From Cryptomeria japonica (Eukaryota > Streptophyta > Pinopsida > Cupressales > Cupressaceae): 64,000 nucleotides of DNA. Below are positions 1-10,451 of this stretch, one piece after another. Both the position numbers and the translations under genes were made by a program. Below the pieces are notes generated by a model. The model was not told the origin of the DNA, made no database searches, and saw nothing but the letters and a program-made list of their open reading frames with translations. Position 1 is the first letter of the stretch. Every line of letters starts with the position of its first letter. The stretch lies in NCBI RefSeq assembly GCF_030272615.1, contig NC_081413.1:23500501-23564500 (forward strand), in the 5' to 3' direction.

Positions 1-371
1 TCATGAGACAAATATTTGTATTACTATCAGTTTTTGTCCCTGACGGGCTATACAAGTTAATTTTGGTTCTTATACCTTTGGCTATTGATTTCTTGATTTC
101 TTTCTTATCTCACACCCATTGGAGTCAAAAGAGACATTTAAACCATTTTCATAGATTTGACTCACACTTAAAGGTTATGCTTAAGTCCTTCAACATAGTA
201 CACATCATGAATAGGTGTTTCATTATCCAGAAGTAGAGTGCATTTACCTTTTATTTCTACTCTTGAATTATCACCTTGTGTCACAAATCCTCCATCAAAA
301 TCTTCCAGTTTGGCAAATTTGCTTTTATCCTCTATCATGTGATTTGAACAACCATTGTCTATGATCCACAA
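1..371 (-). pseudogene. Copia-A protease and GAG-pre-integrase fragment
   Basis: From about 371 down to 168 the minus strand encodes a Copia aspartic protease start: a WIIDNGCSNHM motif, where the family consensus is W-x-x-D-[ST]-G-[CA]-[ST]-x-H-M. The Asp is kept and Asn replaces the usual Ser/Thr after it. The frame stops after residues GLKHNL. A frameshift further on, the pre-integrase text resumes (SVSQIYENGLNVSFDSNGCE) before another stop near base 75. The active-site motif is recognisable but the product would be truncated, so this is a pseudogene fragment continuing beyond the window edge. Confidence 0.75.
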
Positions 372-1562
372 GTCTTTCTTTTTTTACATGTAGAGCAACC
401 TCTACAAACATTGACTTTTTAGCAAGACTTTGTTATGGTTTCCAAACAAGTTTGGTTTTGGGCTTTTCATTTAGCAAGTGATGGTTTTGCTCCAAACTCT
501 ACTCTTTCAACTTTAATCTACAAAATTTAGCTATGTGGCCAACTTTGTTACAACTAAAACACTTTATATAATTCGTCATCATAAAAGGAGTTCTATAAAC
601 AAAGTTTGACTTTCTTTTCAACGTATTGCAATTATGTGCTCTATGTCCATATTGGTTGCAATAAAAGCAATATCCTGAGAAAAATGACCCAAACCTTGGA
701 TATACACTCCTATTATAATTGGACCATACATAGTTTTTACGAGTGTCATGACCAGAAAGAGTGTTGCATTGATATTTTTGTCGTTTGGATGAATTTGAGC
801 ATTGGCCTATTTCAAAACCAAAGCTTGTTTTATCTTTACTCTATTTTTTCCCTTTCAAAATATCCTCTAACCTGCTCTTGTCATACTTCTCAAGCTTCTT
901 TCTCAGGGAGACGATTTCTGCCTCTAAATTTTGACAAGATTTTTCTTTTGTTGCCAACTCCTTCCTAGTGACTTCTTCTATTCTCTTACTTTTTGCAAGT
1001 TGAGTTTTTAAGGTAACAACTTGTTGACTAACATTGTTTAAGAGATCGTCATATTTAGCCAGCTCCCTTTTCTATTTCTTTATTTCTTTAAGTGCACAAA
1101 GGAGTTCACCTTCAAGGTCAACTTCTTCATTCTGTTGACTCTCTTTATCAAAGTGAGTATTCTGATTGATTTCATTATTCTCAGGACATATGGTTTCCAT
1201 AAAAAGAATTTACTGACCTTCACCATTAGAACTGTCAGAACTGTTTTTAGAATATTTAATTATAACTCTTCTTTTTAAAATTGTTCTTCCTTTTAAAATT
1301 TTACTGCTTCTTTTTACCTTGTCTCTTAAATTCAATGTCAAATTTGTCATATTATGGACATTCTGCTACAAAATGCCCTACTTTGCCATAGGTAAAGCAT
1401 TTAAAGGGTAGTTTTCCTTTGTATTTTCCTGAACCTCTTTTTAGTTTTCTAGCTAGGTTCAATTCTTTTTCATCCAAGTCCTCAGATTCAAAATCTGTTA
1501 TACTATTCTTCTTTGAAGTTTTAAATGCAACTTCTTTGTTAATGGGCAACTCATCTTGTTTT
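372..1562 (-). pseudogene. Copia-A gag C-terminal half with three zinc knuckles
   Basis: The minus strand resumes gag directly at the TRIM-1 insertion (residues DELPINKEVAFKTSKK from about 1555). It then shows three CCHC-type knuckles: CFTYGKVGHFVAEC near 1360-1402, where the second Cys has become Tyr; CFYCNQYGHRAHNC near 640-690; and CFSCNKVGHIAKFC near 520-565. Between the first and second there is a Lys/Glu/Leu-rich, coiled-coil-like stretch (about 850-1150) broken by stops. Gag binds RNA and forms the particle in this superfamily. Several stops and frame changes show the copy is inactive. Confidence 0.7.
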
Positions 1563-1664
1563 TGTTACAAGTGCGGTTGTTATTGCACCAAAAGATTGAC
1601 CTGTTAATGCCCGATACAACCACTAGACTTATAGAATCCACAGGAGGTGGTTAAGCCATGTCAC

Positions 1665-2868
1665 TGTAAAGCAGAAAAATCGAACCCTAGTTGTTCTCCC
1701 CTCCCCAACTCCAAGGAGAGAGAAGGGAGAGTCACTAGGGTTGATGGTTTTCACTTAGGAGGGACTTTACATTCAAAAGAGGGGTTGAAACCCACAAGAT
1801 CCAATCCCACACAATGCAGGATTGGATTCTAAATGAGTTTCAAGGGTTAAGACATCAAGGATACCCTCTTTTGTAAAGAAATGTAGATAGAATGATTGAA
1901 CTAGGAATGCATGTAAAGTAGGAAAGATTCACTTATAAACAAAGATAGGGATATGGGATGAAGCTACGGACCTGGAATTAGCAGTAAAATGTCGAGATGG
2001 TGCTGTTCTGCAAATTTGAGCGAAAGTTGGCGGGACGATGGTGCCCAACGTGCACACGGTCCTCCGAAAAATCCACGAAATGAAGGTGGACCTGTTCGTC
2101 TCTGCACAAGGATTCCAGATCTTCAATTACAGCCGCGTACCTGCAACCTACACACAGAAAAGAGAGGACGATTGGGGGGTTAGGGATGAGGGGTTTGCCT
2201 TTAGGTCAAACCCCGGTTTTGGAATTAACCAAGAAATGAGAATGCTGTAAATGTAAATGTTTGTAATGTAAACAAGTACTGATACCTTGTTGTAAGAATG
2301 TTTGTATTCTTACATGCGAAGGTGTAATGTATGTGGTATGTTGTATGTTGTATGTGATCTCCTCTTCAATGGTTGAATCCTTGTCTTGAATGCAACACTT
2401 AGCCTTGAATGGAGACTTAGAATGCTCAATTGCTTGAAGGAATGCTTGAATGCTTGAATGTTTGAATGTTTGAATATTGCTTCCGCGTCTTTCACACATA
2501 TGTCCTCCTCTTTCTCCCTTTCTAGGAGAGGAAAAGTAGTTTATATACTTGTCAATTAGGGCTAATAGACTGATTTTCCCGACCTTAGGCCGACCTAGAA
2601 ACATTATTTTCCAATTTGCAAACTTAAAGACCCGATGCCCAAAAGAGACCGGGCCCAAAAATAGGGCCAGGGACCAAGGCGCTGGGCGCCATGGTCCCAC
2701 CTCCAGGGACAGCGGGGTGCAAGGAGGATCAGGCCAGGGTGCTGAAAAATGCAGTTTTTGATGTCATGAACAAGTTTCGGGGTCTCCATTCAGGTTCCGT
2801 GTTGCATCACCATCGTGAAGACCCAAATGCAGTCAAAATTGCAAGTGTCGCAATTTTAGGATGCTACA
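1665..2868 (-). repeat. 3' LTR of the gag-protease Gypsy-type element
   Basis: 1204 bp, TGTA...TACA ends, homologous along its length to 8253-9518 with scattered substitutions visible. It carries one copy of a GGGACC...GGTCCC hairpin (2670-2698), where the partner LTR has three. Short open frames inside it have no support as genes. Confidence 0.92.
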
Positions 2869-3616
2869 TTTAGCCCCCACTTTAGCGGGAGTATAAGCGT
2901 ATGCTCATACTTCCGGTAAAGTACAAGGAAACAACATTGAAAGACTTTCACCACGTCAAGGAGGCAAGATACACCAAGCCCCCAATGGATTGAGGATCTT
3001 ACGACTTCAATTGACAAAGTAAAAGGGAAGATCACAAGGGAGAACCATGACTGTCAGTAGTAAGGTTCCCTCACTATGAGTCATGCAAGAAAGATACCAA
3101 AAATTTTCAAGGCAAAGCTAGGTTCGCCAAGAAACTTTCAAGTATCTTGAAAAGATATGAACGGGATGTATGCCCCCCTACGTTAAAGCGATCGCACACG
3201 CCTCACCGGGGGTGATTGCTTTAAGGTAGTGATACATATAAGAAATGAGAAAGGAGCACGTTATCACAAGGATTTAGCCCCCAAGTGTGAGATAAACCCA
3301 AGGATAATAGACACAAAACACAAAGCACGAGGTGACTTTGCTTTCCTCGGGGTCAGTATGATGTATGATAATTCATGTATATCATATGTATGTATGCATA
3401 ATTGTTCTTCATTCCCCAATCAAGGAAGGTCACCTAGAAGAAGGGAACACATGTGTCTTTTGAGTCAACATGAGAGAGACCAAAAGGGATCTCAATGCTT
3501 TGCATCGTCCTCAAGTAGACAACACTAAGGACAACAAATAGAAGAATGAGAATAACACATAGAAGAAGTAACAAAAGAGATCAAGAGAGGAGGAGAGAGT
3601 CTGCTATGCTAATGAA
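2869..3616 (-). other. 3' non-coding region and polypurine tract of the gag-protease element
   Basis: Lies between the stop of the 1149-codon frame and the 3' LTR. The bases touching the LTR read on the minus strand as a purine run with GTGGGGG, the expected polypurine tract for plus-strand DNA priming. Inverted-repeat patches occur (for example around 3180-3230, with gcgatcgc). No coding sequence is recognisable here. Confidence 0.6.
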
Positions 3617-6600
3617 CTAGTCTAGCACGTCATCTACTGCCCGATCTTGCTGATCAATATTTCGGGAGGGTAGGAAACACGCTAGAGGAGGAACATCCAA
3701 CACAACATATGGAGCTATCACAAGATCCAAACAAGGGCTATGCTCATGTTCCGAGCCACGTTGTTCTTCTCTAGGAGCTAGGATAAGTGCTTTAGAAAAT
3801 GTGTTAGATAAATGGTTATCAACATCAACATATTCATATTCACTATCAGAATGAACAGGAGTAACATTTTCATCATGAATAACATTTTCATCTATATCAT
3901 CATCAAGATTTATAAAAATAGGATCTTTAACTTGCACCGGATCAAGACCATCATGCATCTTATGTTTAGGAGATTTCGGCTCAATCGTCGGCTGAGGAGA
4001 AAATGGAATAATACTGGCTGAAGGTGTTTTTGGGGATTGCAAAGTTTGAGAAGCAACTGCCTGAGCTCTAAGACGACGCTTTCGTCGGCGTTCACATGCA
4101 GAACGATTTCGTCTAGTCTTAGTAGGAAGTTGAGAAGATTGAGGAGGAGGAATGTTCTCATCCTTATCACTTGGGTGTTTAGGTTGTGGTCTCTTAGGTT
4201 GAATAATAGGAAAAGAGGAAGGTCTCTTCTCTCCATAAGAGGAAGGAGGAGGAACTGCTCCATATAAAGGAGGAATATTTGGTTTAGGAAGGAGACCAAG
4301 TCCATCATGATGAGGAGGTATAGGTCTACTTTTAGGAAGTTTATTAGTCATAGACATAGTCACATTCATAGGGATGGGTTGGGAATCTTCTTGAGGAAAG
4401 ACATTAGTTTTATCTTTCAAAGGAAGAACTTCCTTCTCAAGAACGATAGGAATATCAAGTTTGGGTGTTCTAGGTTCACTTAGAGATAGAATCATATCTT
4501 TTTTCCACCTTTGATAAGATTTGAAAAGATAATCACTTCGCGGAGGAAGAGATTGGAATTGTTTAGGCCAAAAGTAATCAATAGGAACGCTAGAAGTTCT
4601 TTCAGCTGGTTTAAAGAGGCTATGATTGACAGTAACAACTTCACCATTATGGGGAAATTTCAAACACTTGTGAATAGGAGAAGCAATAGCTTTCATGGAA
4701 GATAGCCAAGGATAGCCTAGCTTCACACGAAATTGTTCGGATGATGGAATAATAGCAAAGTCCACATCAAGGGATTTGTTATGGACCTCAATAGGTAATG
4801 TAATAGAACCAATTGCAGGAGAAGAAAATGCATCAAATAATCTCACAACCACATTTGTTTCATCATAGATCACTTGATTCAATTGCAAAGTAAAAAGAAA
4901 TTCTTCAGTAATGACATTAACCATACAAGAAGGATCAATAAGCACTCCACGGCAAGGTGTATTCTTGACTTTTGCAACTATATATAAAGGACCATCAGGT
5001 GCTCTGATAGTTTCACTGGAATCAAATGTGATGGAAGGTTCTTTAGGAATTTTCTGTTGTTCCACAAAGTTAATCACATTCGGAGTCATAGACACAAGAT
5101 CATCAGGTGAGACAGATGAATCATTAGTATCAATCGCATTAGAGGTATGAGAAGGTAATGGATCAGTAAAAATCTGAAGATTTTGGTTAGGAGGAGCTAC
5201 AGATGTGTTGCCTTTATCATTCACACCAGAAACAGAGATAGTATTATTATCAATCAAATCTTGAATTCTACCCTTTAAAGCAAAACATTTTTCAGTATCA
5301 TGCCCAGGATGACGATGAAATTGACAAAAAGATTTGTTATCAAAATAGGGTGAATTAATCTTTGCAGGATCTATTTGCTTTATAGGAGGAAGAGTAAGCA
5401 CATTTTGTTCCAATAACTTATTCATAATACTATGCAATGATTCATTCAAAGGAGTAAACTTTCTTTCTTTCTTGAAAAACTTAGAAATAGGAGGCACACC
5501 TGATGCTGCATTCACATTGTTGTTGATGATGTTTTCATTGAATTTAATGGACTCTCTGTTCGGTTTAAACTTCCCAAATGGTTGTTGACTACTATCACCC
5601 TTATCACTCAGAGCCATAGGATTTGCTTGTTCCATTTGACTCACAGTCAGTTGATAATTGTGAAGAGTTGCACACAACTGTTGGAAAGAAGTAAACTCAG
5701 AAAACAGGAGTTTTTCTCTAATATCTTTTTGTAAATTAGAAATAAAGATTCTTTGAATATCATTGTCAGGTACTGGAAAAGAAATTTGAGCATACAAATG
5801 CTTATATCTACCAATGAAATCAGTCACTTTTTCTTTAACACCTTGTTTACAATGCATTAAATCAATCAAAGTAACTTTAGGACTTATATTGTTTTGAAAT
5901 TGTTTAATGAAAGCATTTGCAAGTTGTTCGAAAGAAGTAATAGAATAAGAAGGCAACGAGCAATACCATTGTAGGGCTTTATCTCTTAATGTTCTAGTAA
6001 ACAGTTTTGCAAGCAACCTTTGGTCATAAGCAAAATCAGTACATATTGTTTGAAAGGTCTTAACATGTGTTAGAGGGTCACCCTTACCATTATAAAGCTC
6101 CAAATGCGGAATTTCAACATGTTTAGGGGGAATAGCTCGAACAATGTCAAGAGAAAGTGGGCTCGCAACATCAAATGTGGGCACACTAAACTTAGATTGA
6201 TTCATAGAGGCAATTTGCTGCTGTAAAGAAGAGACAGTTTGTGCAAGATTGTTAATGGTCGCTTCAGTCGAAGAGTTCATATTAGATGTGTTAGATTGTG
6301 ATGGAGGTATTATGTTATTGAAAGAAGGTATTGATTGAGAGTAAGGTGGTGGGACACTATGATAGTTAGTCATAGGAGATGATTGGAAAGGAGGAACACT
6401 ACAAGGAGGAATGGAATGGTTGAATGAATTGCCCCCTTGCGTCATGTTCATTTGTGGAGATATAAGAGGAACACTTATTGAAGGAATGAATGAAGAAGTT
6501 GGATTGAATGAAGGAAGAGGGTTGATTGAAGAAGAAGGATTGCCCCCATGACTAGTGATCATAGGAGGATTGTCTTGTATTGAAGTAGTCATTATGTTTG

Positions 6601-7066
6601 ATGTAAAAGTAGGTATACTAGCAATAGGAGTTGTCAAAGGAATAGAATGATTAACTTGAGTAGGAGGTTGTGTATAACCCAAAGTTTCGGCACAACTCTT
6701 CATAGGCATCACATTCGAATCCACAATGTGTGCAATACCACGCAAAATATCAATTCCATTCTTATCGTTTTGAACCATATGTTTTAGACCCTCAATTAAT
6801 GAAAGAGCTTCGCTATCGGGGTATTCTTGAGACATCCATTGTCGAAAATCATCAAATTGGTTATCCAATTTCGAAAGTTGTTCTACAGAAACCTCATGGA
6901 GAGCTTCTTCATCATTAAGAGGATTAGAGGAATTACCCATGTCCTCGTTAAAAAGGCCATTCAAATTAGGTTCCATCTCCTCGGTAATTACACCTTGGAA
7001 AGACTTAATTCTAAGGCTTCGTCTAACGGGAATAGTGTAAGTAGGGCTTATTGTTGTAAAACTCAT
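3617..7066 (-). CDS. Gypsy-type Gag-protease polyprotein, 1149 aa, no RT
   Basis: One uninterrupted frame. Residues about 1-290 are Ser/Pro/Asn-rich with no known domain. Residues about 315-480 match the Retrotrans_gag domain of plant Ty3/Gypsy elements (ELYNGKGDPLTHVKTF, LRDKALQWYCSLP, FIKQFQ). A zinc-binding motif follows at 581-594 with C-x2-H-x4-H-x4-C spacing (C581, H584, H589, C594). Residues about 690-800 look like a retropepsin domain, with Asp711 in GVLIDPSCMVNVI; the usual D-[ST]-G is D-P-S here, so activity is doubtful. The last 330 residues are Pro-rich with a basic patch (KTRRNRSACERRRKRR) and acidic runs. The ATG at 7066 is the first in frame after the leader. Gag would form particles; reverse transcription must come from another element. 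Confidence 0.85.
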   Translation of the reverse strand: MSFTTISPTYTIPVRRSLRIKSFQGVITEEMEPNLNGLFNEDMGNSSNPLNDEEALHEVSVEQLSKLDNQFDDFRQWMSQEYPDSEALSLIEGLKHMVQNDKNGIDILRGIAHIVDSNVMPMKSCAETLGYTQPPTQVNHSIPLTTPIASIPTFTSNIMTTSIQDNPPMITSHGGNPSSSINPLPSFNPTSSFIPSISVPLISPQMNMTQGGNSFNHSIPPCSVPPFQSSPMTNYHSVPPPYSQSIPSFNNIIPPSQSNTSNMNSSTEATINNLAQTVSSLQQQIASMNQSKFSVPTFDVASPLSLDIVRAIPPKHVEIPHLELYNGKGDPLTHVKTFQTICTDFAYDQRLLAKLFTRTLRDKALQWYCSLPSYSITSFEQLANAFIKQFQNNISPKVTLIDLMHCKQGVKEKVTDFIGRYKHLYAQISFPVPDNDIQRIFISNLQKDIREKLLFSEFTSFQQLCATLHNYQLTVSQMEQANPMALSDKGDSSQQPFGKFKPNRESIKFNENIINNNVNAASGVPPISKFFKKERKFTPLNESLHSIMNKLLEQNVLTLPPIKQIDPAKINSPYFDNKSFCQFHRHPGHDTEKCFALKGRIQDLIDNNTISVSGVNDKGNTSVAPPNQNLQIFTDPLPSHTSNAIDTNDSSVSPDDLVSMTPNVINFVEQQKIPKEPSITFDSSETIRAPDGPLYIVAKVKNTPCRGVLIDPSCMVNVITEEFLFTLQLNQVIYDETNVVVRLFDAFSSPAIGSITLPIEVHNKSLDVDFAIIPSSEQFRVKLGYPWLSSMKAIASPIHKCLKFPHNGEVVTVNHSLFKPAERTSSVPIDYFWPKQFQSLPPRSDYLFKSYQRWKKDMILSLSEPRTPKLDIPIVLEKEVLPLKDKTNVFPQEDSQPIPMNVTMSMTNKLPKSRPIPPHHDGLGLLPKPNIPPLYGAVPPPSSYGEKRPSSFPIIQPKRPQPKHPSDKDENIPPPQSSQLPTKTRRNRSACERRRKRRLRAQAVASQTLQSPKTPSASIIPFSPQPTIEPKSPKHKMHDGLDPVQVKDPIFINLDDDIDENVIHDENVTPVHSDSEYEYVDVDNHLSNTFSKALILAPREEQRGSEHEHSPCLDLVIAPYVVLDVPPLACFLPSRNIDQQDRAVDDVLD

Positions 7067-8230
7067 GCACTAAAGAAAGAGAGAAGATTTTGAATTTTAG
7101 AGGTAGCAAATTTCAGTAAAACCAGCCAATCTCCTAGATTTAAGCTGTTAAATGCAATCAGGACAATCTCCCAAAATTTCGGAAAAAATGTCCGGGACCG
7201 TGGCGAACGGAGTGCACACGGTCCTCGCAACTTTTTTCAAAATTTTCAGGGATGAAAGTTATGATGATTTTAGAGCTAATCTGAAAAAATTGAGTGATTT
7301 TATGATCTGTAGATAGGCCAAATTAAAGTTGCAATCTTAAAATTGAACCCTACCAAGATTGTTGAAAAATGTAAAATTTGAATTTTGGAAAAGAGAGGGA
7401 AACTGAAATTTTGAATTTTATGATTTTAGAGGGAATGCTAAAAGCAATGCAAGTTTTGAAATTTAAAAGTTGACTCGATTTCATGCAAAATTCAAATTTA
7501 GAAAGTGGAAATCAAGGTTGTTGCAATTAAACACTTAATTTCAAAAGTCACAAACTGCAAAAATTTGAATAAAGTACTGAAATTTCGAATGAATGCCAAC
7601 ACACTGTTCAGATTTAGGATTGTAAGAAACACAATTTTGATATGAATTTCAATTTCAATGATTTTTGAATGATTAGAAACCTTAATCCAAGCAATCACTA
7701 GACCAACTTTGACTTTAATTTTGAAAGTATTAGAATTGATAAAATCAACCAAGATTCTGGATTTTAGCAGAAAAATACAGTAAGATCCAGCTCCCGAAAT
7801 TTCGGAAAAAATGTCAGGGACGATGGTGCTCGGGGTGCACACGGTCCTCGCAACTTTTTTCCAAATTTTCAGGGATGAAAGATATTGTGATTTTGTTGCG
7901 GAATCCAAAGTTACAGCCGATTTGGGGATGTTTTGGTCAGTCAAATTATCAGTCAAAGGTTGAATCAAGAGGGTTTTAAAAATTAGGGTTTTGACATTTA
8001 ACCACTTAATTTTCAGAATTAAAGCACAAATATGAATTAACAATTTGCAATAGAAGGGTAGATCTGAAACAAGCATTAACAATTAAACATTTCACAAGTT
8101 TAATTACTTAAAAAGAAAATTTTGGGGTTTTTATGCAATCAACCTCTAAAATTTGCACAAGATCAAACATGGAAATATAATTAGGAAAGCAAAATTTTCA
8201 GATCTAACCATGAATAATCAGAATGAGGAT
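7067..8230 (-). other. Leader of the gag-protease element with repeated hairpin motif
   Basis: About 1.16 kb of AT-rich sequence between PBS and gag start. It holds a motif shared with the LTRs: a GGGAC(C/G)(A/G)TGG half and a GTGCACACGGTCCTC half, at 7195-7224 (arms ggaccgtg / cacggtcc pair perfectly) and at 7818-7846. Related copies lie in the LTRs at 2032-2062 and 8621-8650. No protein is supported here; a short frame at 7498-8082 has no recognisable domain. Confidence 0.55.
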
Positions 8231-8249
8231 GTTCACGTCGGGTTCACCA
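8231..8249 (-). promoter_or_regulatory. Primer-binding site of the gag-protease element
   Basis: The plus strand reads gttcacgtcgggttcacca, ending in CCA like a tRNA 3' end, three bases from the LTR start at 8253. On the element strand this is TGGTGAACCCGACGTG, a PBS form I know from plant Gypsy elements. I do not assign the tRNA species. Confidence 0.75.
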
Positions 8250-8252
8250 AAA

Positions 8253-9518
8253 TGTAAAGCGAAAAAATCGAACCCTAGTTGTTCTCCCCTCCCCAACTCC
8301 AAGGAGAGAGAAGGGAGAGTCACTAGGGTTGATGGTTTTCACTTAGGAGGGACTTTCCATTCAAAAGAGGGGTTGAAACCCACAAGATCCAATCCCACGC
8401 AATGTAGGATTGGATTCTAAATGAGTTTCAAGGGTTAAGACATCAAGGATACCCTCTTTTGTAAAGAAATGTAGATAGAATGATTGAACTAGGAATGCAT
8501 GTAAAGTAGGAAAGATTCACTTATAAACAGAGATAGGGATATGGGATGAAGCTAAGGACCTAAAATTAGCAGTAAAATGTCGAGACGGTGCTGTTCTACA
8601 AATTTGAGCGAAAGTTGGCAGGACGATGGCGCCCGACGTGCACACGGTCCTCCGAAAAATCCGCGAAACGAAGGTGGACCTGTTCGTCTCTGCACAAGGA
8701 TTCCAGATCTTCAATTACAGCCGCGTACCTGCTACCTACACACAGAAAAGAGAGGACGATTGGGGGGTTAGGGATGAGGGGTTTGCCTTTAGGTCAAACC
8801 CCGGTTTTGGAATTAACCAAGAAATGAGAATGTTGTAAATGTAAATGTTTGTAATGTAAACAAGTACTGATACCTTGTTGTAAGAATGTTTGTATTCTTA
8901 CATGCGAAGGTGTAATGTATGTGGTATGTTGTATGTTGTATGTGATCTCCTCTTCAATGGTTGAATCCTTGTCTTGAATGCAACACTTAGCCTTGAATGG
9001 AGACTTAGAATGCTCAATTGCTTGAAGGAATGCTTGAATGCTTGAATGTTTGAATGTTTGAATATTGCTTCCGCGTCTTTCACACATATGTCCTCCTCTT
9101 TCTCCCTTTCTAGGAGAGGAAAAGTAGTTTATATACTTGTCAATTAGGGCTAATAGACTGATTTTCCCGACCTTAGGCCGACCTAGAAACATTATTTTCC
9201 AATTTGCAAACTTAAAGACCCGATGCCCAAAAGAGACCGGGCCCAAAAATAGGGCCAGGGACTAGGACGCTGGGCGCCATGGTCCTAGGGGACCAGGGCG
9301 CTAGGCGCCCTAGTCCTGAAGGACCAGGGTGCTGGCTGCCATGGTCCCACCTCTAGGGACAGCGGGGTGCAAGGAGGATCAGGCCAGGGTGCTGAAAAAT
9401 GCAGTTTTTGATGTCATGAACAAGTTTCGGGGTCTCCATTCAGGTTCCGTGTTGCATCGCCATCGTGAAGACCCAAATGCAGTCGAAATTGCAAGTGTCA
9501 CAATTTTAGGACGCTACA
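8253..9518 (-). repeat. 5' LTR of the gag-protease Gypsy-type element
   Basis: 1266 bp, about 60 bp longer than its partner. Most of the difference is explained by two extra hairpin units at 9290-9347. Ends at ...CTACA, followed by the gtcac duplication. Confidence 0.92.
9259..9347. repeat. Triplicated GC-rich hairpin in the 5' LTR
   Basis: Three successive palindromic units of 27 bp at 9259-9285, 9290-9316 and 9321-9347, each built as GGAC(C/T)...GG(C/T)GCC...GTCC around a ggcgct/ggcgcc core. The partner LTR has a single unit at 2670-2698. The change from one to three between LTRs of the same insertion points to expansion after insertion, or to a template switch during replication. Confidence 0.8.
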
Positions 9519-9794
9519 GTCACAAACCCAAGCGCTACCTGCACAACACAAGGAGACCAAGGGTGCACACCTTGCAAAAATCCCCTCTTAGCGCAAGCAA
9601 GGGGTTTGAACCTGTGACCAAGCCTTGATACCACTTGTTACAAGTGCAGTTGTCATTGCACCAAAAGATTGACTTGTTAATGCCCGATATAACCACTAGA
9701 CTTATAGAATCCATAAGAGGTAGTTAAGCCATGCCACAAACTCGAGTGCTACGTTGTAGAACATAAGGAGACCAAGGGCGCACACCTTGCAACA

Positions 9795-10395
9795 ATTTTC
9801 TCATTTCATATGCAGTCAAAGATCCATGCAGTTCGTCTATAGTAAATGTCTTTAAATCTTTAGCTTCTTCAATTGTAGAGACTTTAGAATCAAACCTAGA
9901 AGGTAACGATCTTGAGACCTTTTTAACAACTATTTTGTCTTCAACTTGTTACCTAAGGCCTCTCATGGCATTAACAGTCTCATATACTCTAAGTAGATAT
10001 TTTGCAATTTTTTCATCGTTATTCATTTTAAGGCTTTCAAATCTAGCCCTAAGTGTTTGAAGTTTGGCTTCTTTGATTTTGTCATCACCCTGATAGATAA
10101 TAACAAGTTTATCCCATAGTACCTTAGCACTTTTACAGTGCATAACTTTCACAAGAATTTCATTGGTTAAACCACACAGAAGAGCATTTTTAGCTTTTGC
10201 ATTGCTCTCATAGGCTCTATTCTCTTCAAGTGTAGAAGGACCTTTTGTAGGCAATGTGTTTCCTTGGATAACCGATTCCCAAACATCATATCCCAAAGAG
10301 GACAAGTAGGCCTCCATTCTGACATTCCAAAAGGCAAAATTATTACCATCAAACAATGGTGCTTTGGCTATAGAGAAGCCTTCTAAATTAGCCAT
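9795..10395 (-). pseudogene. Copia-A gag N-terminal half
   Basis: Starts at the ATG at 10395 (MANLEGFSIAKAPLFDGNNF), the usual N-terminus of plant Copia gag (DUF4219/UBN2 type), with YAFW-like FAFWNVRMEAYL and the CKSAKVLWDKL segment. An in-frame TAG/TAA-type stop falls after MRGLR (9946-9948). The same frame then continues with QVEDKIVVKKVSRSLPSRFD and DELHGSLTAYEMRK up to the TRIM-1 insertion at 9795. Removing TRIM-1 joins it in register with the segment at 1562, which proves both belong to one gag. The internal stop makes it a pseudogene. Confidence 0.85.
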
Positions 10396-10435
10396 GACTT
10401 ATACTCCATCAGGAAACCCCTAATTGACTAGGGTT

Positions 10436-10449
10436 TGGCTCTGATACCA
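10436..10449 (-). promoter_or_regulatory. iMet primer-binding site of Copia-A
   Basis: The plus strand reads tggctctgatacca, identical to the 3' end of plant initiator tRNA-Met including CCA. It lies two bases from the putative LTR start TGTTGG at 10452 and 40 bp upstream of the gag ATG, the standard Copia layout. Confidence 0.88.
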
Positions 10450-10451
10450 CT

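Larger units (their letters stand above)
1665..9518 (-). mobile_element. Non-autonomous Gypsy-type LTR element with gag-protease frame (TR-GAG-like)
   Basis: Complete LTR element with a perfect 5-bp duplication, gtcac at 1660-1664 and 9519-9523, inserted in LTR 1 of TRIM-1. LTRs start TGTAAAGC and end CTACA (1665-2868 and 8253-9518). Minus-strand order is 5' LTR (right), PBS 8231-8249, leader of about 1.2 kb, one 1149-codon frame (7066-3617), a 748-bp 3' region, a purine tract (read AAAGTGGGGGCTAAA) and the 3' LTR. No reverse transcriptase, RNase H or integrase is present between the LTRs. This matches published TR-GAG elements in layout; naming it so is inference. The LTRs look closely similar apart from one hairpin expansion, so the insertion is fairly recent relative to its hosts. 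Confidence 0.9.
1563..9794 (-). mobile_element. TRIM-1: miniature LTR element, split by a nested Gypsy-type element
   Basis: Two LTRs of about 158 bp begin TGTTACAAGTGC and end CTTGCAA(C/A)A. LTR 1 is 1563-1664 plus 9524-9579, interrupted after its first 102 bp; LTR 2 is 9636-9794. The internal region is only 56 bp (9580-9635). Next to LTR 2 is gccttgatacca, the complement of a PBS close to the iMet type (TGGTATCAAGGC), and next to LTR 1 a purine-rich tract on the minus strand (AAGAGGGGA). Flanks gtttt (1558-1562) and atttt (9795-9799) fit a 5-bp duplication with one change. It inserted into Copia-A gag. No protein is encoded, so it must have depended on another element's proteins. Confidence 0.8.

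Noticed and set aside
2206-2873. Open frames of 60-164 codons in the LTR at 1665-2868 and their twins at 8794-9628
   Set aside because: They are duplicated because the LTRs are copies, and they cross LTR signals without any recognisable protein motif.
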